This document shows positions 26,342 through 34,454 of a stretch of 34,454 bases of DNA, piece after piece. Position numbers and translations under genes: made by a program. The stretch is from Candidatus Azambacteria bacterium. GTDB taxonomy: Bacteria; Patescibacteriota; Minisyncoccia; GWC2-36-17; M10-OD1-4. Positions within the stretch are counted from its first letter, which is position 1. The number at the start of each line of letters is the position of its first letter. The notes under the pieces were generated by a model. It was not told the origin of the DNA. It made no database searches and was given only the letters and a program-made list of their open reading frames with translations. Location of the stretch: positions 1 through 34,454 of the forward strand of contig JALTWS010000041.1 in assembly GCA_027048495.1 (NCBI GenBank). Direction: 5' to 3'.

Positions 26342-27457
26342 TTAGGAGTAAACTTCTTTGGTTTTTTGGACCATATTTTTTAAAGTAAATTTTTCAGAAA
26401 CATCTTTGTATAAGTTTTCAGATATTATTTTTTGTATGTCTTTTTTGTTCAAAAGGTTCAGTATCGCTTCTTTTAGTTGTTTTGGGTCTCTTGACATTAC
26501 AGATACCGCGTTTGTTTCGTTTATAAGATCTGGTATTCCTCCGACATTGGTTGTAATAACAGGAAGTTTTGCAAGTCCAGCTTCAAGAAGGGTATAGGGA
26601 AATCCTTCTTTTTGAGAGGGCAAGACAAAAATATCAAATGCCTTCATATATAAAAATGCATCTTTTTTTGCTCCCAGAAGCAAAAATTCTTTTTCTATAT
26701 TAAGTTTTTTTATCTGTTTTTTTAAATTTTCTTTTTCTGGTCCATCTCCTAAAACGACAAATATAATATCATCTTTTTGTTTTAATAGTTCTCCTGCAGA
26801 TTCAATCAAATGCTTTATTCCTTTGTTCTCATAAAGGTTGGCAACTGTTCCAATAATAATCTTTTTTTGTGGAAGGTTTAATTTTTCTCTTGCTTTTTGT
26901 TTGCTTAAAAAGTGAATTTTTTCTTTATCTATTCCGTTGTTTATAACAACAATATCTTTTTCATTTTTTATTTTATATTTTAAGGATGTGTATTTATCAT
27001 AACTTGAGACACAAATTATTTTATCTTCAAAAAGCGCGGCAAGCTGGCTGGCAAAAATATAAAATGCTTTTTTCCAAAAAGGCAGAAGCTCGTTAAACAC
27101 CCAGCCGTGCGCTGTAAACACTACTTTTTTTACTCCAGCCAGTTTTCCGGCAAAAGATCCAAGCACGCCAATTTTTGAGCTGTTTAAATGGACAATGTCA
27201 GGTTTTTTTGATTTAATTAGTTTGTATATTTCAAAAAAAGCTAAAAAGTCTGATATTGGATTTATGCTTCTTTTAATATACTTTAATTCATAAAATTTAA
27301 CGTCATTTTCAAGTAGTTTCTCTTCAAAAAAGTCATTTTTTTCACTTGCAACAGCTGTCTTGAATCCTTCTTTTTTCAAAGCAGAAGCAAGCTCCAAAAC
27401 GTATTTTTGTGCTCCTCCCATTTCTGCTTGAGTTATTAAAAATAGTATTTTTTTCAT
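26342..27457 (-). CDS. Glycosyltransferase family 4
   Basis: 'EMGGAQKYVLELASAL', 'HGWVFNEL', 'IIGTVANLYENKGIKHLIES', 'FVLPSQKEGFPYTLLEAGLAKLPVITTNVGGIPDLI'. Confidence 0.95.
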   Translation of the reverse strand: MKKILFLITQAEMGGAQKYVLELASALKKEGFKTAVASEKNDFFEEKLLENDVKFYELKYIKRSINPISDFLAFFEIYKLIKSKKPDIVHLNSSKIGVLGSFAGKLAGVKKVVFTAHGWVFNELLPFWKKAFYIFASQLAALFEDKIICVSSYDKYTSLKYKIKNEKDIVVINNGIDKEKIHFLSKQKAREKLNLPQKKIIIGTVANLYENKGIKHLIESAGELLKQKDDIIFVVLGDGPEKENLKKQIKKLNIEKEFLLLGAKKDAFLYMKAFDIFVLPSQKEGFPYTLLEAGLAKLPVITTNVGGIPDLINETNAVSVMSRDPKQLKEAILNLLNKKDIQKIISENLYKDVSEKFTLKNMVQKTKEVYS

Positions 27458-27514
27458 TTTTTTAATGCTTGCTTGTATAATAGTAAAATAGGCAAAATAA
27501 GTAAACAGTCCACG

Positions 27515-28636
27515 ATGAAAGTAGTAATCTCATTTTTAAAAAACAAAGAGCTTGATGAGCTTTACATAGCAACAGCGATAAGGTCGTTTGCTTTGTCTAT
27601 GCTTTCTATATTTATTCCTGTTTTTTTGATAAAAGAAGGATATTCTTTTTCTGAGGTTGTTTATTTTTTTGCAATAATGAATTTTGTAAATGTTTTGCTT
27701 ATTTTTCCTAGCACAAAGTTTGCTTTAAAATATGGTTTTAAGCATAGCATGTTTTTTAGCATTCCTTTTTTAATACTTTTTTATTTTTTGCTTTACTCTT
27801 TGGATAACATAAAAATACCTTTGTATATTATTGCTGTTGTTTATGCTATAAACAATGCTTTGTTTTGGATGGGGTATCATCTGGATTTTGCTAAATTTAG
27901 TGATGGAAAAGATAGAGGAAAAGAAGTTGGAGTTGCTACTATAGTTAAGCTTTCTTTCAGCGCCATTGGCCCTGCAATAGGGGGAGTTATATTAACATTT
28001 TTTAATTTTCCGGTCTTGTTTGTTGTTGTTTCAGTTTTGCTTTTGGCATCAACCATACCTTTGTTTTATTCAAAAGATGTTCATTATCAATATGCAACAT
28101 TTTCATTTAAAAAATTTCTCCAGTTTTTAAAAAGAAAAAAAAGAGATTTTATTGCTATGTCAGCTTACGGCTTTGAGTTGATGTTGTCTTTGTTTGCTTG
28201 GTCTGTTTTTGTGTTTTTTTATATTTTAGATGAAAGTTTTTCTTCTTTGGGATTTCTTTCTTCTATATCATTTGTTGCTGGGATTTTGTTTGTTATTTTT
28301 GGCGCTTATTTTTCTGACATAAAAAGGCACATTGCTTTAAAAATAGGGGCTTTTTTGAATTTTTTGGTCTGGGTTTTTAGAGTGTCTGTTACTACTCCTG
28401 TGCAGGCATTTACAATTGATTTTTTCAGGGGTGTTGCAAGAAGTTTTTTAGATACTCCATTTGATGCTTTGTCGTACGATAAGGCAAACAAAGAAAAACT
28501 AGTTAATTATATAGCATTAAGAGAGGTTGCCATTCAGTTAGGAAAAGCGTTTATTATTGTCCTTTTGTTGTTTTCTTCTTTGAAGGCAGGTTTTATCATT
28601 GGCGCTTTAACTTCTTTAATTTTGTTTTTCTTTTGA
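27515..28636 (+). CDS. MFS-type transporter
   Basis: ATG at 27515 (MKVVISFLKNKELDELYIA...); polytopic; similar to the 22696-23859 product. Confidence 0.75.
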   Translation: MKVVISFLKNKELDELYIATAIRSFALSMLSIFIPVFLIKEGYSFSEVVYFFAIMNFVNVLLIFPSTKFALKYGFKHSMFFSIPFLILFYFLLYSLDNIKIPLYIIAVVYAINNALFWMGYHLDFAKFSDGKDRGKEVGVATIVKLSFSAIGPAIGGVILTFFNFPVLFVVVSVLLLASTIPLFYSKDVHYQYATFSFKKFLQFLKRKKRDFIAMSAYGFELMLSLFAWSVFVFFYILDESFSSLGFLSSISFVAGILFVIFGAYFSDIKRHIALKIGAFLNFLVWVFRVSVTTPVQAFTIDFFRGVARSFLDTPFDALSYDKANKEKLVNYIALREVAIQLGKAFIIVLLLFSSLKAGFIIGALTSLILFFF

Positions 28637-28642
28637 TGTTTT

Positions 28643-29680
28643 ATGGCTTTTAAGAAAAAAAAGATAATAATAGCAACGGGTATCTATCCTCCTGATATAG
28701 GGGGGCCGGCAATTTATGCAAAAAAAATTAAAGAATGTCTTGAAAATAAAAAAATAAATGTGAAGGTAATCAAATATGGTATAGAAAAAAATCTTCCTTT
28801 GGGAATAAGGCACTTTATCTTTTTTTTAAAAACTTTGTTCAATATTAAAAATACAGATTTAATAATTGCTTTTGATACTTTTAGCGTAGGCTTTCCATCT
28901 GTTTGCGTTGCATTATTATTCAAAAAAAAGATAATTATTAGAGTGGGGGGGGATTTTTTATGGGAATCTTACATTCAAAGAACAAACGATAAAGTTTTAT
29001 TGTCTGAATTTTACAAGAGAAAAGATGTTGTGTTGTCTTTAAAAGAAAAAATAATATATAACATTACGAGCTTTGTTTTAAGAAATTCCAGTGCTGTTGT
29101 TTTTACTTCCGAGTGGCAAAAGAATATTTTTAAGAATGCATATAATATAAAAAAAGATAATTTTTACATAATTGAAAATTACTGCAACAAAAAGAAGAGG
29201 GGGCCAATAAAATATTCAAGTAAAAATAATATAAAAGTATTTTTATGGGCTGGCAGAAATATAAATATAAAAAATTTAGATTTATTAAAAGATGCATTTT
29301 GTGAATTAGAGAAACATAATAAAAATATAAAATTGAAAATCATTCCAAGGGTTGGACACAACAAATTAAAAAAAGAAATAAAAAATTCCTATGCGGTAAT
29401 TTTGCCTTCATTGAGTGATATAACTCCAAATTTTATACTTGATGCCATAAGTTTAAATAAGCCATTTATATTAACAAAAGAAACTGGGTTTTATGATAAG
29501 TTAAGAGATTTGGGTGTTTTTGTGAATCCTTTAGATAAAGAAGATATAAAAAACAAAGTTTTGTTTTTATCAGATGAAAAAAATTATACAAAACATTTAA
29601 CTTTGATATCTAAGTTTGAATTTCTACATTCATGGGATCAAATAGCAGATGAATTTTTAACTTTGTATAAAAAGATATGA
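28643..29680 (+). CDS. Glycosyltransferase (GT4-like)
   Basis: 'IIIATGIYPPDIGGPAIYAKKIKECL', 'VFTSEWQKNIF', 'VFLWAGRNINIKNLDLLKDAF'. Confidence 0.9.
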   Translation: MAFKKKKIIIATGIYPPDIGGPAIYAKKIKECLENKKINVKVIKYGIEKNLPLGIRHFIFFLKTLFNIKNTDLIIAFDTFSVGFPSVCVALLFKKKIIIRVGGDFLWESYIQRTNDKVLLSEFYKRKDVVLSLKEKIIYNITSFVLRNSSAVVFTSEWQKNIFKNAYNIKKDNFYIIENYCNKKKRGPIKYSSKNNIKVFLWAGRNINIKNLDLLKDAFCELEKHNKNIKLKIIPRVGHNKLKKEIKNSYAVILPSLSDITPNFILDAISLNKPFILTKETGFYDKLRDLGVFVNPLDKEDIKNKVLFLSDEKNYTKHLTLISKFEFLHSWDQIADEFLTLYKKI

Positions 29681-30774
29681 GAATATTAAGTATAGGCGGT
29701 GATAAGAATTTATTTAAAAAAAACTCTGATGTAAGAGAGAGAATGATTGAATATGGAAAATTGTTTAATGAGATTCATATAATTGTTTTTTCTAAGAAAA
29801 AATTTGGATTTTTAAAGGAAAAAATATCAGATAATGTATGGCTATATCCCACAAATTCAAAAAGTAAGATTTGTTATATTTTTGATTCTATAAAATTAGC
29901 AAAAAGAATAATTAGAAACAGGAAAATAGATGTTACAACAACCCAAGATCCTTATGAGAGTGGTTTGGTGGGTTATATAATATCTAGAATGATAAAATCT
30001 AAATTTCATATTCAAATTCACATAGATTATTTTTCTAAATTTTTTATAAGAGAATCATTATTAAATAGGATAAGATTTTATATATCAAACATTCTTGTAA
30101 AAAAAGCAGATAAGATAAGAGTTGTTTCTGTTGGTATACAAAAATATTTAATAACTAAACTTAACATAGATAGTAAAAAAATTATTTTGTTGCCTATATA
30201 TACTGATGTGGACAAAATAAAAAAAAGTAAAGTTGCAGAAAGTCAAAATTTACATAAATTATATCCAAAGTTTAGTCCATTGATTTTAATGGCTTCTAGA
30301 TTTGTCAAACAAAAGAATGTTTTTCTAGCTTTTAATTTTTTGCTAAAAGCTAAGAAAACATATCCTTCAATTGGCATTGTTTTAGTAGGTTCTGGTCCAG
30401 AAAAAGATAAATATGAATTATATATAAAAAATAAGGGGTTAGAGGATGTTGTTATTATAAAGGACTGGGTAAGCGATTTATCTTCTTACTATAAAACCTG
30501 TGATATATTTTTGCTTACTTCAAATTATGAAGGTTATGGCAGAACTATAATTGAAGCTCTTGCTTCTGGGACGCCAGTTGTTTCTACAGATGTTGGATCT
30601 GCAAAAGAATTAGGAGCTGTAATATTTGATGGGAGCGTTGATGATCTTATAAAAAAAGTTAAAGAGGTTCTAAATTTAAAAAACAAGAAAGTAATTCTTA
30701 ATAATCCTTATAAGTCAAAACAAGAATATTTACAGATGTTCAAAAAACAATTCCTTGACATATTAGAAAAATAG
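29677..30774 (+). CDS. Glycosyltransferase family 4
   Basis: 'LILMASRFVKQKNVFLAFNFL', 'IVLVGSGPEKDKYE', 'IFLLTSNYEGYGRTIIEALASGTPVVSTDVGSAKEL'. Confidence 0.95.
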   Translation: MRILSIGGDKNLFKKNSDVRERMIEYGKLFNEIHIIVFSKKKFGFLKEKISDNVWLYPTNSKSKICYIFDSIKLAKRIIRNRKIDVTTTQDPYESGLVGYIISRMIKSKFHIQIHIDYFSKFFIRESLLNRIRFYISNILVKKADKIRVVSVGIQKYLITKLNIDSKKIILLPIYTDVDKIKKSKVAESQNLHKLYPKFSPLILMASRFVKQKNVFLAFNFLLKAKKTYPSIGIVLVGSGPEKDKYELYIKNKGLEDVVIIKDWVSDLSSYYKTCDIFLLTSNYEGYGRTIIEALASGTPVVSTDVGSAKELGAVIFDGSVDDLIKKVKEVLNLKNKKVILNNPYKSKQEYLQMFKKQFLDILEK

Positions 30775-30818
30775 TGTAATTATATAAATATATTCTGCGC
30801 AACAAAGGAGGCAGAAAG

Positions 30819-31478
30819 ATGAAGAGTTTTTTGAAGTTGTTTTTTAAAAAAAGAGTTTCAAGGCCAGAAAGATTTGAAATTTCAGACGGAGTTTTTTTGG
30901 TTTTTTCTCCTCCTTCAGTTATGTACTTTGAAAAAAACGGGAAAAATATTCTTGATGTTTTTTCTCTTTTCCCAAAAATTTTTGAAAGTGTAACTATGGA
31001 GTGGGGAAGCAAGTTTTCCGCATACCCTTGCCTTCGCACAAAAAGAGGTTATATAACAATAAAAAAAATTGAAAACGGGATTGACATTGCGTCTTTACTC
31101 CATGAAGTCGCTCATATTATAAATTACAACGACATTTGTTTGGTTATGGACAGCCAAACTAAAAGATTTTTGGAAGCAAAAAAAGATCCGCAAAACGCCT
31201 ATCCCAACAGCAGGGTAAAGGCAATTTATATGGAATACAAAAACGACATACTGTGCGAAAAAAATGCTTGGCTTTTGGCATGGAAGCTTATATGCAAAAT
31301 GAAGTTCAAGCACGGTGTGTTCGTAATTTCAAAAAGGGATTTTAGGCAACTTTGCAAAAAAAGTATAGCATCTTATGCAAGGCAGTATTTGCATGAGGCA
31401 TATCAAATATGTGAAGACATTAAAACGGAAAAGGATTTTGAGGATTATATTAAATCTTTTATTATAAAGCCCGCTTAA
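30819..31478 (+). CDS. Hypothetical protein with HExxH motif
   Basis: 219 aa, strong SD-like AAAGGAGG upstream; 'IASLLHEVAHIINYND'. Confidence 0.65.
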   Translation: MKSFLKLFFKKRVSRPERFEISDGVFLVFSPPSVMYFEKNGKNILDVFSLFPKIFESVTMEWGSKFSAYPCLRTKRGYITIKKIENGIDIASLLHEVAHIINYNDICLVMDSQTKRFLEAKKDPQNAYPNSRVKAIYMEYKNDILCEKNAWLLAWKLICKMKFKHGVFVISKRDFRQLCKKSIASYARQYLHEAYQICEDIKTEKDFEDYIKSFIIKPA

Positions 31479-31500
31479 TGAATAAGTCGGGCTAAATTTT
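31468..31500 (+). terminator. Hairpin terminator after the HExxH gene
   Basis: AGCCCG cttaatgaataagt CGGGCT followed by AAATTTTT. Confidence 0.7.
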
Positions 31501-31509
31501 TAGCAGTCT

Positions 31510-32877
31510 ATGAAAAAAATATTGTTTTTAATTTTAATTTTATTTTTTATTCCTAAGTCTTCTTTTGCAGAAGGTGTTTTGGGTGATGGGTTTTTAGCAA
31601 AAGGAAGTTCGTATAAGGTTTATATAATTGAAAATGGCATAAAAAGATGGATAAAGGATCAAGAAACTTTTTTTGGCTTTGGGTTTTTATGGAAAAACAT
31701 AAGGTATGTTTCAGATGATATTTTGGATTTGTATCCTGAGGGGCTTCCGATAGATAATACATTGCGTTATCCGGATGGAGTCTTGATAAGACAAGAAGGA
31801 GATTTTAAAGTTTATATTATAAAAAACGGCTATAAAAGCTGGATAAAAAATCCTGAAACCTTCAACAATCTTGGGCTTCATTGGGATAATATCTTTGAAT
31901 TAAAAAAAGAATTTTTTATAAAAATAAGAGAAACCGTCCCAACAATACAAAAAGAAAAAATAAAAAGACCAAACACGGTTTTTTTAAAAACTCCAGAGCC
32001 TGTTATAGAAAATATATACGCTGATTTTGAGTTTTCCGCATTTTATGAGGACGGAGATATTGTTTTTGATACTTTTTTGGAAGGTATAGATAAGACTTGG
32101 AAAAGCACCCGTTCCCAAAAAAGAAGCTTTACTTTACCAAAAAAAAGCCAAAAGTACAGGTTTTTTGTCAGGGCAAGAGATACAAAAGCAGGAGTTGATC
32201 TTACTCCAGCAAAATTTGAATTTATTGTCAAAATATCTCCTTTGTTTTCTGATGTTTCAATATATTCTGTGAGACTGGATAAAAAAGATGTAAAAAAACA
32301 GTATCTGATTTTAAGAAATAATTCCAAAATACCGATAGACATAACCGGCTGGAGCATACAAAGCGAAAAAGAAAAATCAAAATATGTAATACCAAAAGCA
32401 AAGAAAATACCAAACCATCCGTACTTTCAAGAAGAAGTTAATATTAAACTTGCTCCAAGACAAAGGGCTATTTTGAGTTTTTCAAAAAGCCCGATTGGAG
32501 AAAGTTTTCTGACAAATAAATGCATCGGATATTTGCAAAATAACTTTGACTTTTATCCTTATTTGCAAAGACAATGCCCTTTGCCTGATAGAAACGAGGC
32601 AGAAAAAATAAGTCCATATTGCAGAAAGGTTGTATCGTCGCTTTACTCTTGCCAAGAACCAAACTTAAATGACTTTTTGCTTGATAACCAATGCAGGGAA
32701 TATTTAAGAGACTTTAATTACACGCAGTGTGTGAACAAAAATAAAAATTTCTATGACTTTTACAAAGACGAATGGAGAGTGTATCTTGGGCTTTCAAGTT
32801 CTGTGTTTTTGCAGAATCATGATAAAATACTGTTAAGAGACAGAAACGGGCTAGTTGTTTCAATTTACAAGTATTAA
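31510..32877 (+). CDS. Secreted protein with two N-terminal repeats and a lamin-tail-like domain
   Basis: Signal peptide; repeats 'SYKVYIIENGIKRWIKDQETFFGFGFLWKNI' / 'DFKVYIIKNGYKSWIKNPETFNNLGLHWDNI'; 'QYLILRNNSKIPIDITGWSIQSE' LTD-like. Confidence 0.75.
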   Translation: MKKILFLILILFFIPKSSFAEGVLGDGFLAKGSSYKVYIIENGIKRWIKDQETFFGFGFLWKNIRYVSDDILDLYPEGLPIDNTLRYPDGVLIRQEGDFKVYIIKNGYKSWIKNPETFNNLGLHWDNIFELKKEFFIKIRETVPTIQKEKIKRPNTVFLKTPEPVIENIYADFEFSAFYEDGDIVFDTFLEGIDKTWKSTRSQKRSFTLPKKSQKYRFFVRARDTKAGVDLTPAKFEFIVKISPLFSDVSIYSVRLDKKDVKKQYLILRNNSKIPIDITGWSIQSEKEKSKYVIPKAKKIPNHPYFQEEVNIKLAPRQRAILSFSKSPIGESFLTNKCIGYLQNNFDFYPYLQRQCPLPDRNEAEKISPYCRKVVSSLYSCQEPNLNDFLLDNQCREYLRDFNYTQCVNKNKNFYDFYKDEWRVYLGLSSSVFLQNHDKILLRDRNGLVVSIYKY

Positions 32878-32946
32878 AAATAGGTGATTTCTAATAATAA
32901 AAATGTATATTATTGAAATGAATTTGTATGTAAAGTTCACAAGCCA

Positions 32947-34038
32947 ATGCCAAATATGAAGATATTGATATTAACTCAAAAAATAGATAAAAACGATGAC
33001 GTTTTAGGATTTTTCCACCGATGGGTCTTGGAATTTGCAAAATATTGTGAAAAGGTTACTGTAATTTGCCTGCAAAAAGGAGAGTATGATTTACCAAAAA
33101 ATGTAAAAGTTTTATCTTTAGGGAAAGAAAAAAACTTTAAAGTTAACTCTATAATTAACTCTAGAGTTAATTATAGAGTTAAATATGTATTTAATTTTTA
33201 CAAATATATTTTCAAAGAAAGGAAAAATTATGATGCTGTTTTTGTGCATATGAATCCAGAGTATGTTGTGCTTGGCGGGATTTTTTGGAGGCTTATGGGC
33301 AAAAAAGTGGGGATTTGGTATGCACATGGTTATGTTTCTTTATTTTTAAAAACATCATTAATATTTTCTGATTTTATTTTTACATCTAGTAAAAAGGGGT
33401 GTAGGTTAAATAGTGATAAAGTTAAAGTGGTTAGACAAGGAATAGATGTTGATTATTTTAAACCGCTCCAAAAAGAAATTAATAACAAAATATTTACAAT
33501 CACTACTATAGGAAGAATATCTCCTATAAAAGATTATGAGACGCTCATAGAAGCTGCTTATATTTTAAAAAAAGAAGGTTTTGATTTTAAAATTATAATA
33601 ATAGGAGGAGCTGATACTTTTGATCAAAAGAAATATTTTGATAAATTGAATAATTTGGTTATAGAAAAAAATCTTGGTGATGTTATATACTTTAATGGTC
33701 CAGTTGCAAACAAGGATATATTAAATTATTTACATAATACTAATTTATTTGTTAATATGAGTCGTACTGGTAGTTTAGATAAAGCTGTTCTGGAAGCAAT
33801 GGCATGCGGTATTCCTATTATTACTTCAAATGAGGCATTTTATGAAGAGATTGATAAATTTAAGCAGTATCTTCTTTTTAAAGAGGGAGATTCATTTGTT
33901 TTAGCTAAGAAGATCAAAAGCATTTATTGCTTAAAAAAAGAAGAACTATCCAAAATCTCCCATTATGTATGTAAATTAGTAAAACAAAGACATTCTCTTG
34001 GTAATTTTATTAGTTCTATAATGGAGTTTTATGTATAA
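32947..34038 (+). CDS. Glycosyltransferase family 4
   Basis: 'FTITTIGRISPIKDYETLIEAAYIL', 'LFVNMSRTGSLDKAVLEAMACGIPIITSNEAFYEEI'. Confidence 0.93.
   Translation: MPNMKILILTQKIDKNDDVLGFFHRWVLEFAKYCEKVTVICLQKGEYDLPKNVKVLSLGKEKNFKVNSIINSRVNYRVKYVFNFYKYIFKERKNYDAVFVHMNPEYVVLGGIFWRLMGKKVGIWYAHGYVSLFLKTSLIFSDFIFTSSKKGCRLNSDKVKVVRQGIDVDYFKPLQKEINNKIFTITTIGRISPIKDYETLIEAAYILKKEGFDFKIIIIGGADTFDQKKYFDKLNNLVIEKNLGDVIYFNGPVANKDILNYLHNTNLFVNMSRTGSLDKAVLEAMACGIPIITSNEAFYEEIDKFKQYLLFKEGDSFVLAKKIKSIYCLKKEELSKISHYVCKLVKQRHSLGNFISSIMEFYV
33143..33182. repeat. 40-bp perfect palindrome inside the glycosyltransferase ORF
   Basis: TTAACTCTATAATTAACTCT|AGAGTTAATTATAGAGTTAA; encodes 'NSIINSRVNYRVK'. Confidence 0.97.
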
Positions 34039-34454
34039 TAGAAAGCAAAGGAAGCTCAATATACTTATAATTAGTTATGACGGAAAAGATATCTTTAATG
34101 ATGATTTTGAGTTATTAATTTCTAAACTAGAACGAGATAATCTTAATACAAAATTAAATGATTTTTTCTTATTTAGTTGGTCTTGTAAAAATTATTATAA
34201 AAAACGAAAATTAAACAAAAATTTCATTGAAACAACTCACAAAAAAATTTGGTCTAAAAAATTATTATTTTTATATGATTTGTTAGGTATATTTATTATT
34301 CCATATTATTTAAAAAAGTTTAAATTTAAGCCAGATATTATATTAATATATAGCACAACTTTTATTTTTTCTGCTTTTTTTGTTAAAAAATTTGTTAGTG
34401 GAAAAGTTTTCTTTATTTTAACAAATGAACCTATTTTGCTTCTATCTACAAGAG
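34031..34454 (+). CDS. Partial ORF, probable glycosyltransferase N-terminus (runs off window)
   Basis: ATG overlaps the upstream stop; reads MYNRKQRKLNILIISYDGKDIFNDDFELLISKLERDNLNTKLNDF... open to the window end. Confidence 0.6.
   Translation, partial: MYNRKQRKLNILIISYDGKDIFNDDFELLISKLERDNLNTKLNDFFLFSWSCKNYYKKRKLNKNFIETTHKKIWSKKLLFLYDLLGIFIIPYYLKKFKFKPDIILIYSTTFIFSAFFVKKFVSGKVFFILTNEPILLLSTR

Overview
AT-rich bacterial window. Gene style (short spacing, few Shine-Dalgarno sites, DUF5667, a PaaX/Cas2-like regulator) suggests a Patescibacteria/CPR-type genome, but that is inference. The left end holds a type V CRISPR-Cas locus: the C-terminal part of a large Cas12 effector (cut by the window edge), cas4, cas1, cas2, a leader containing a 20-bp-arm inverted repeat, and an array of 31 repeats and 30 spacers. 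The repeat ends in the Cas12a-type handle AATTTCTACttttGTAGAT. The effector C-terminus has a Cys4 zinc ribbon where Cas12a has its Nuc domain, and local motifs (LDLS..., NMAGIVNFL, NTSKECPYC) that I recognise as closer to Cas12a2 than to canonical Cas12a. Next to the array is a frameshifted DUF4268/PD-(D/E)XK-like gene. The rest is mostly chromosomal: an ITPase, a GATase, a peroxiredoxin, a redox/copper-type cluster (DsbA-like, CcdA-like, two cupredoxins, DUF302, glutaredoxin), tRNA-Lys, miaB-miaA, a DUF5667-repeat-Kazal surface protein, two MFS paralogs, DUF389, an amidinotransferase, a PaaX/Cas2-like gene and a glycosyltransferase cluster. The most unusual non-coding signal is a set of near-identical-length (~36-40 bp) perfect or near-perfect palindromes with different sequences. 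One overlaps the cas4 start codon, one lies inside a glycosyltransferase ORF, and two related ones with compensatory arm changes flank the PaaX/Cas2-like gene.
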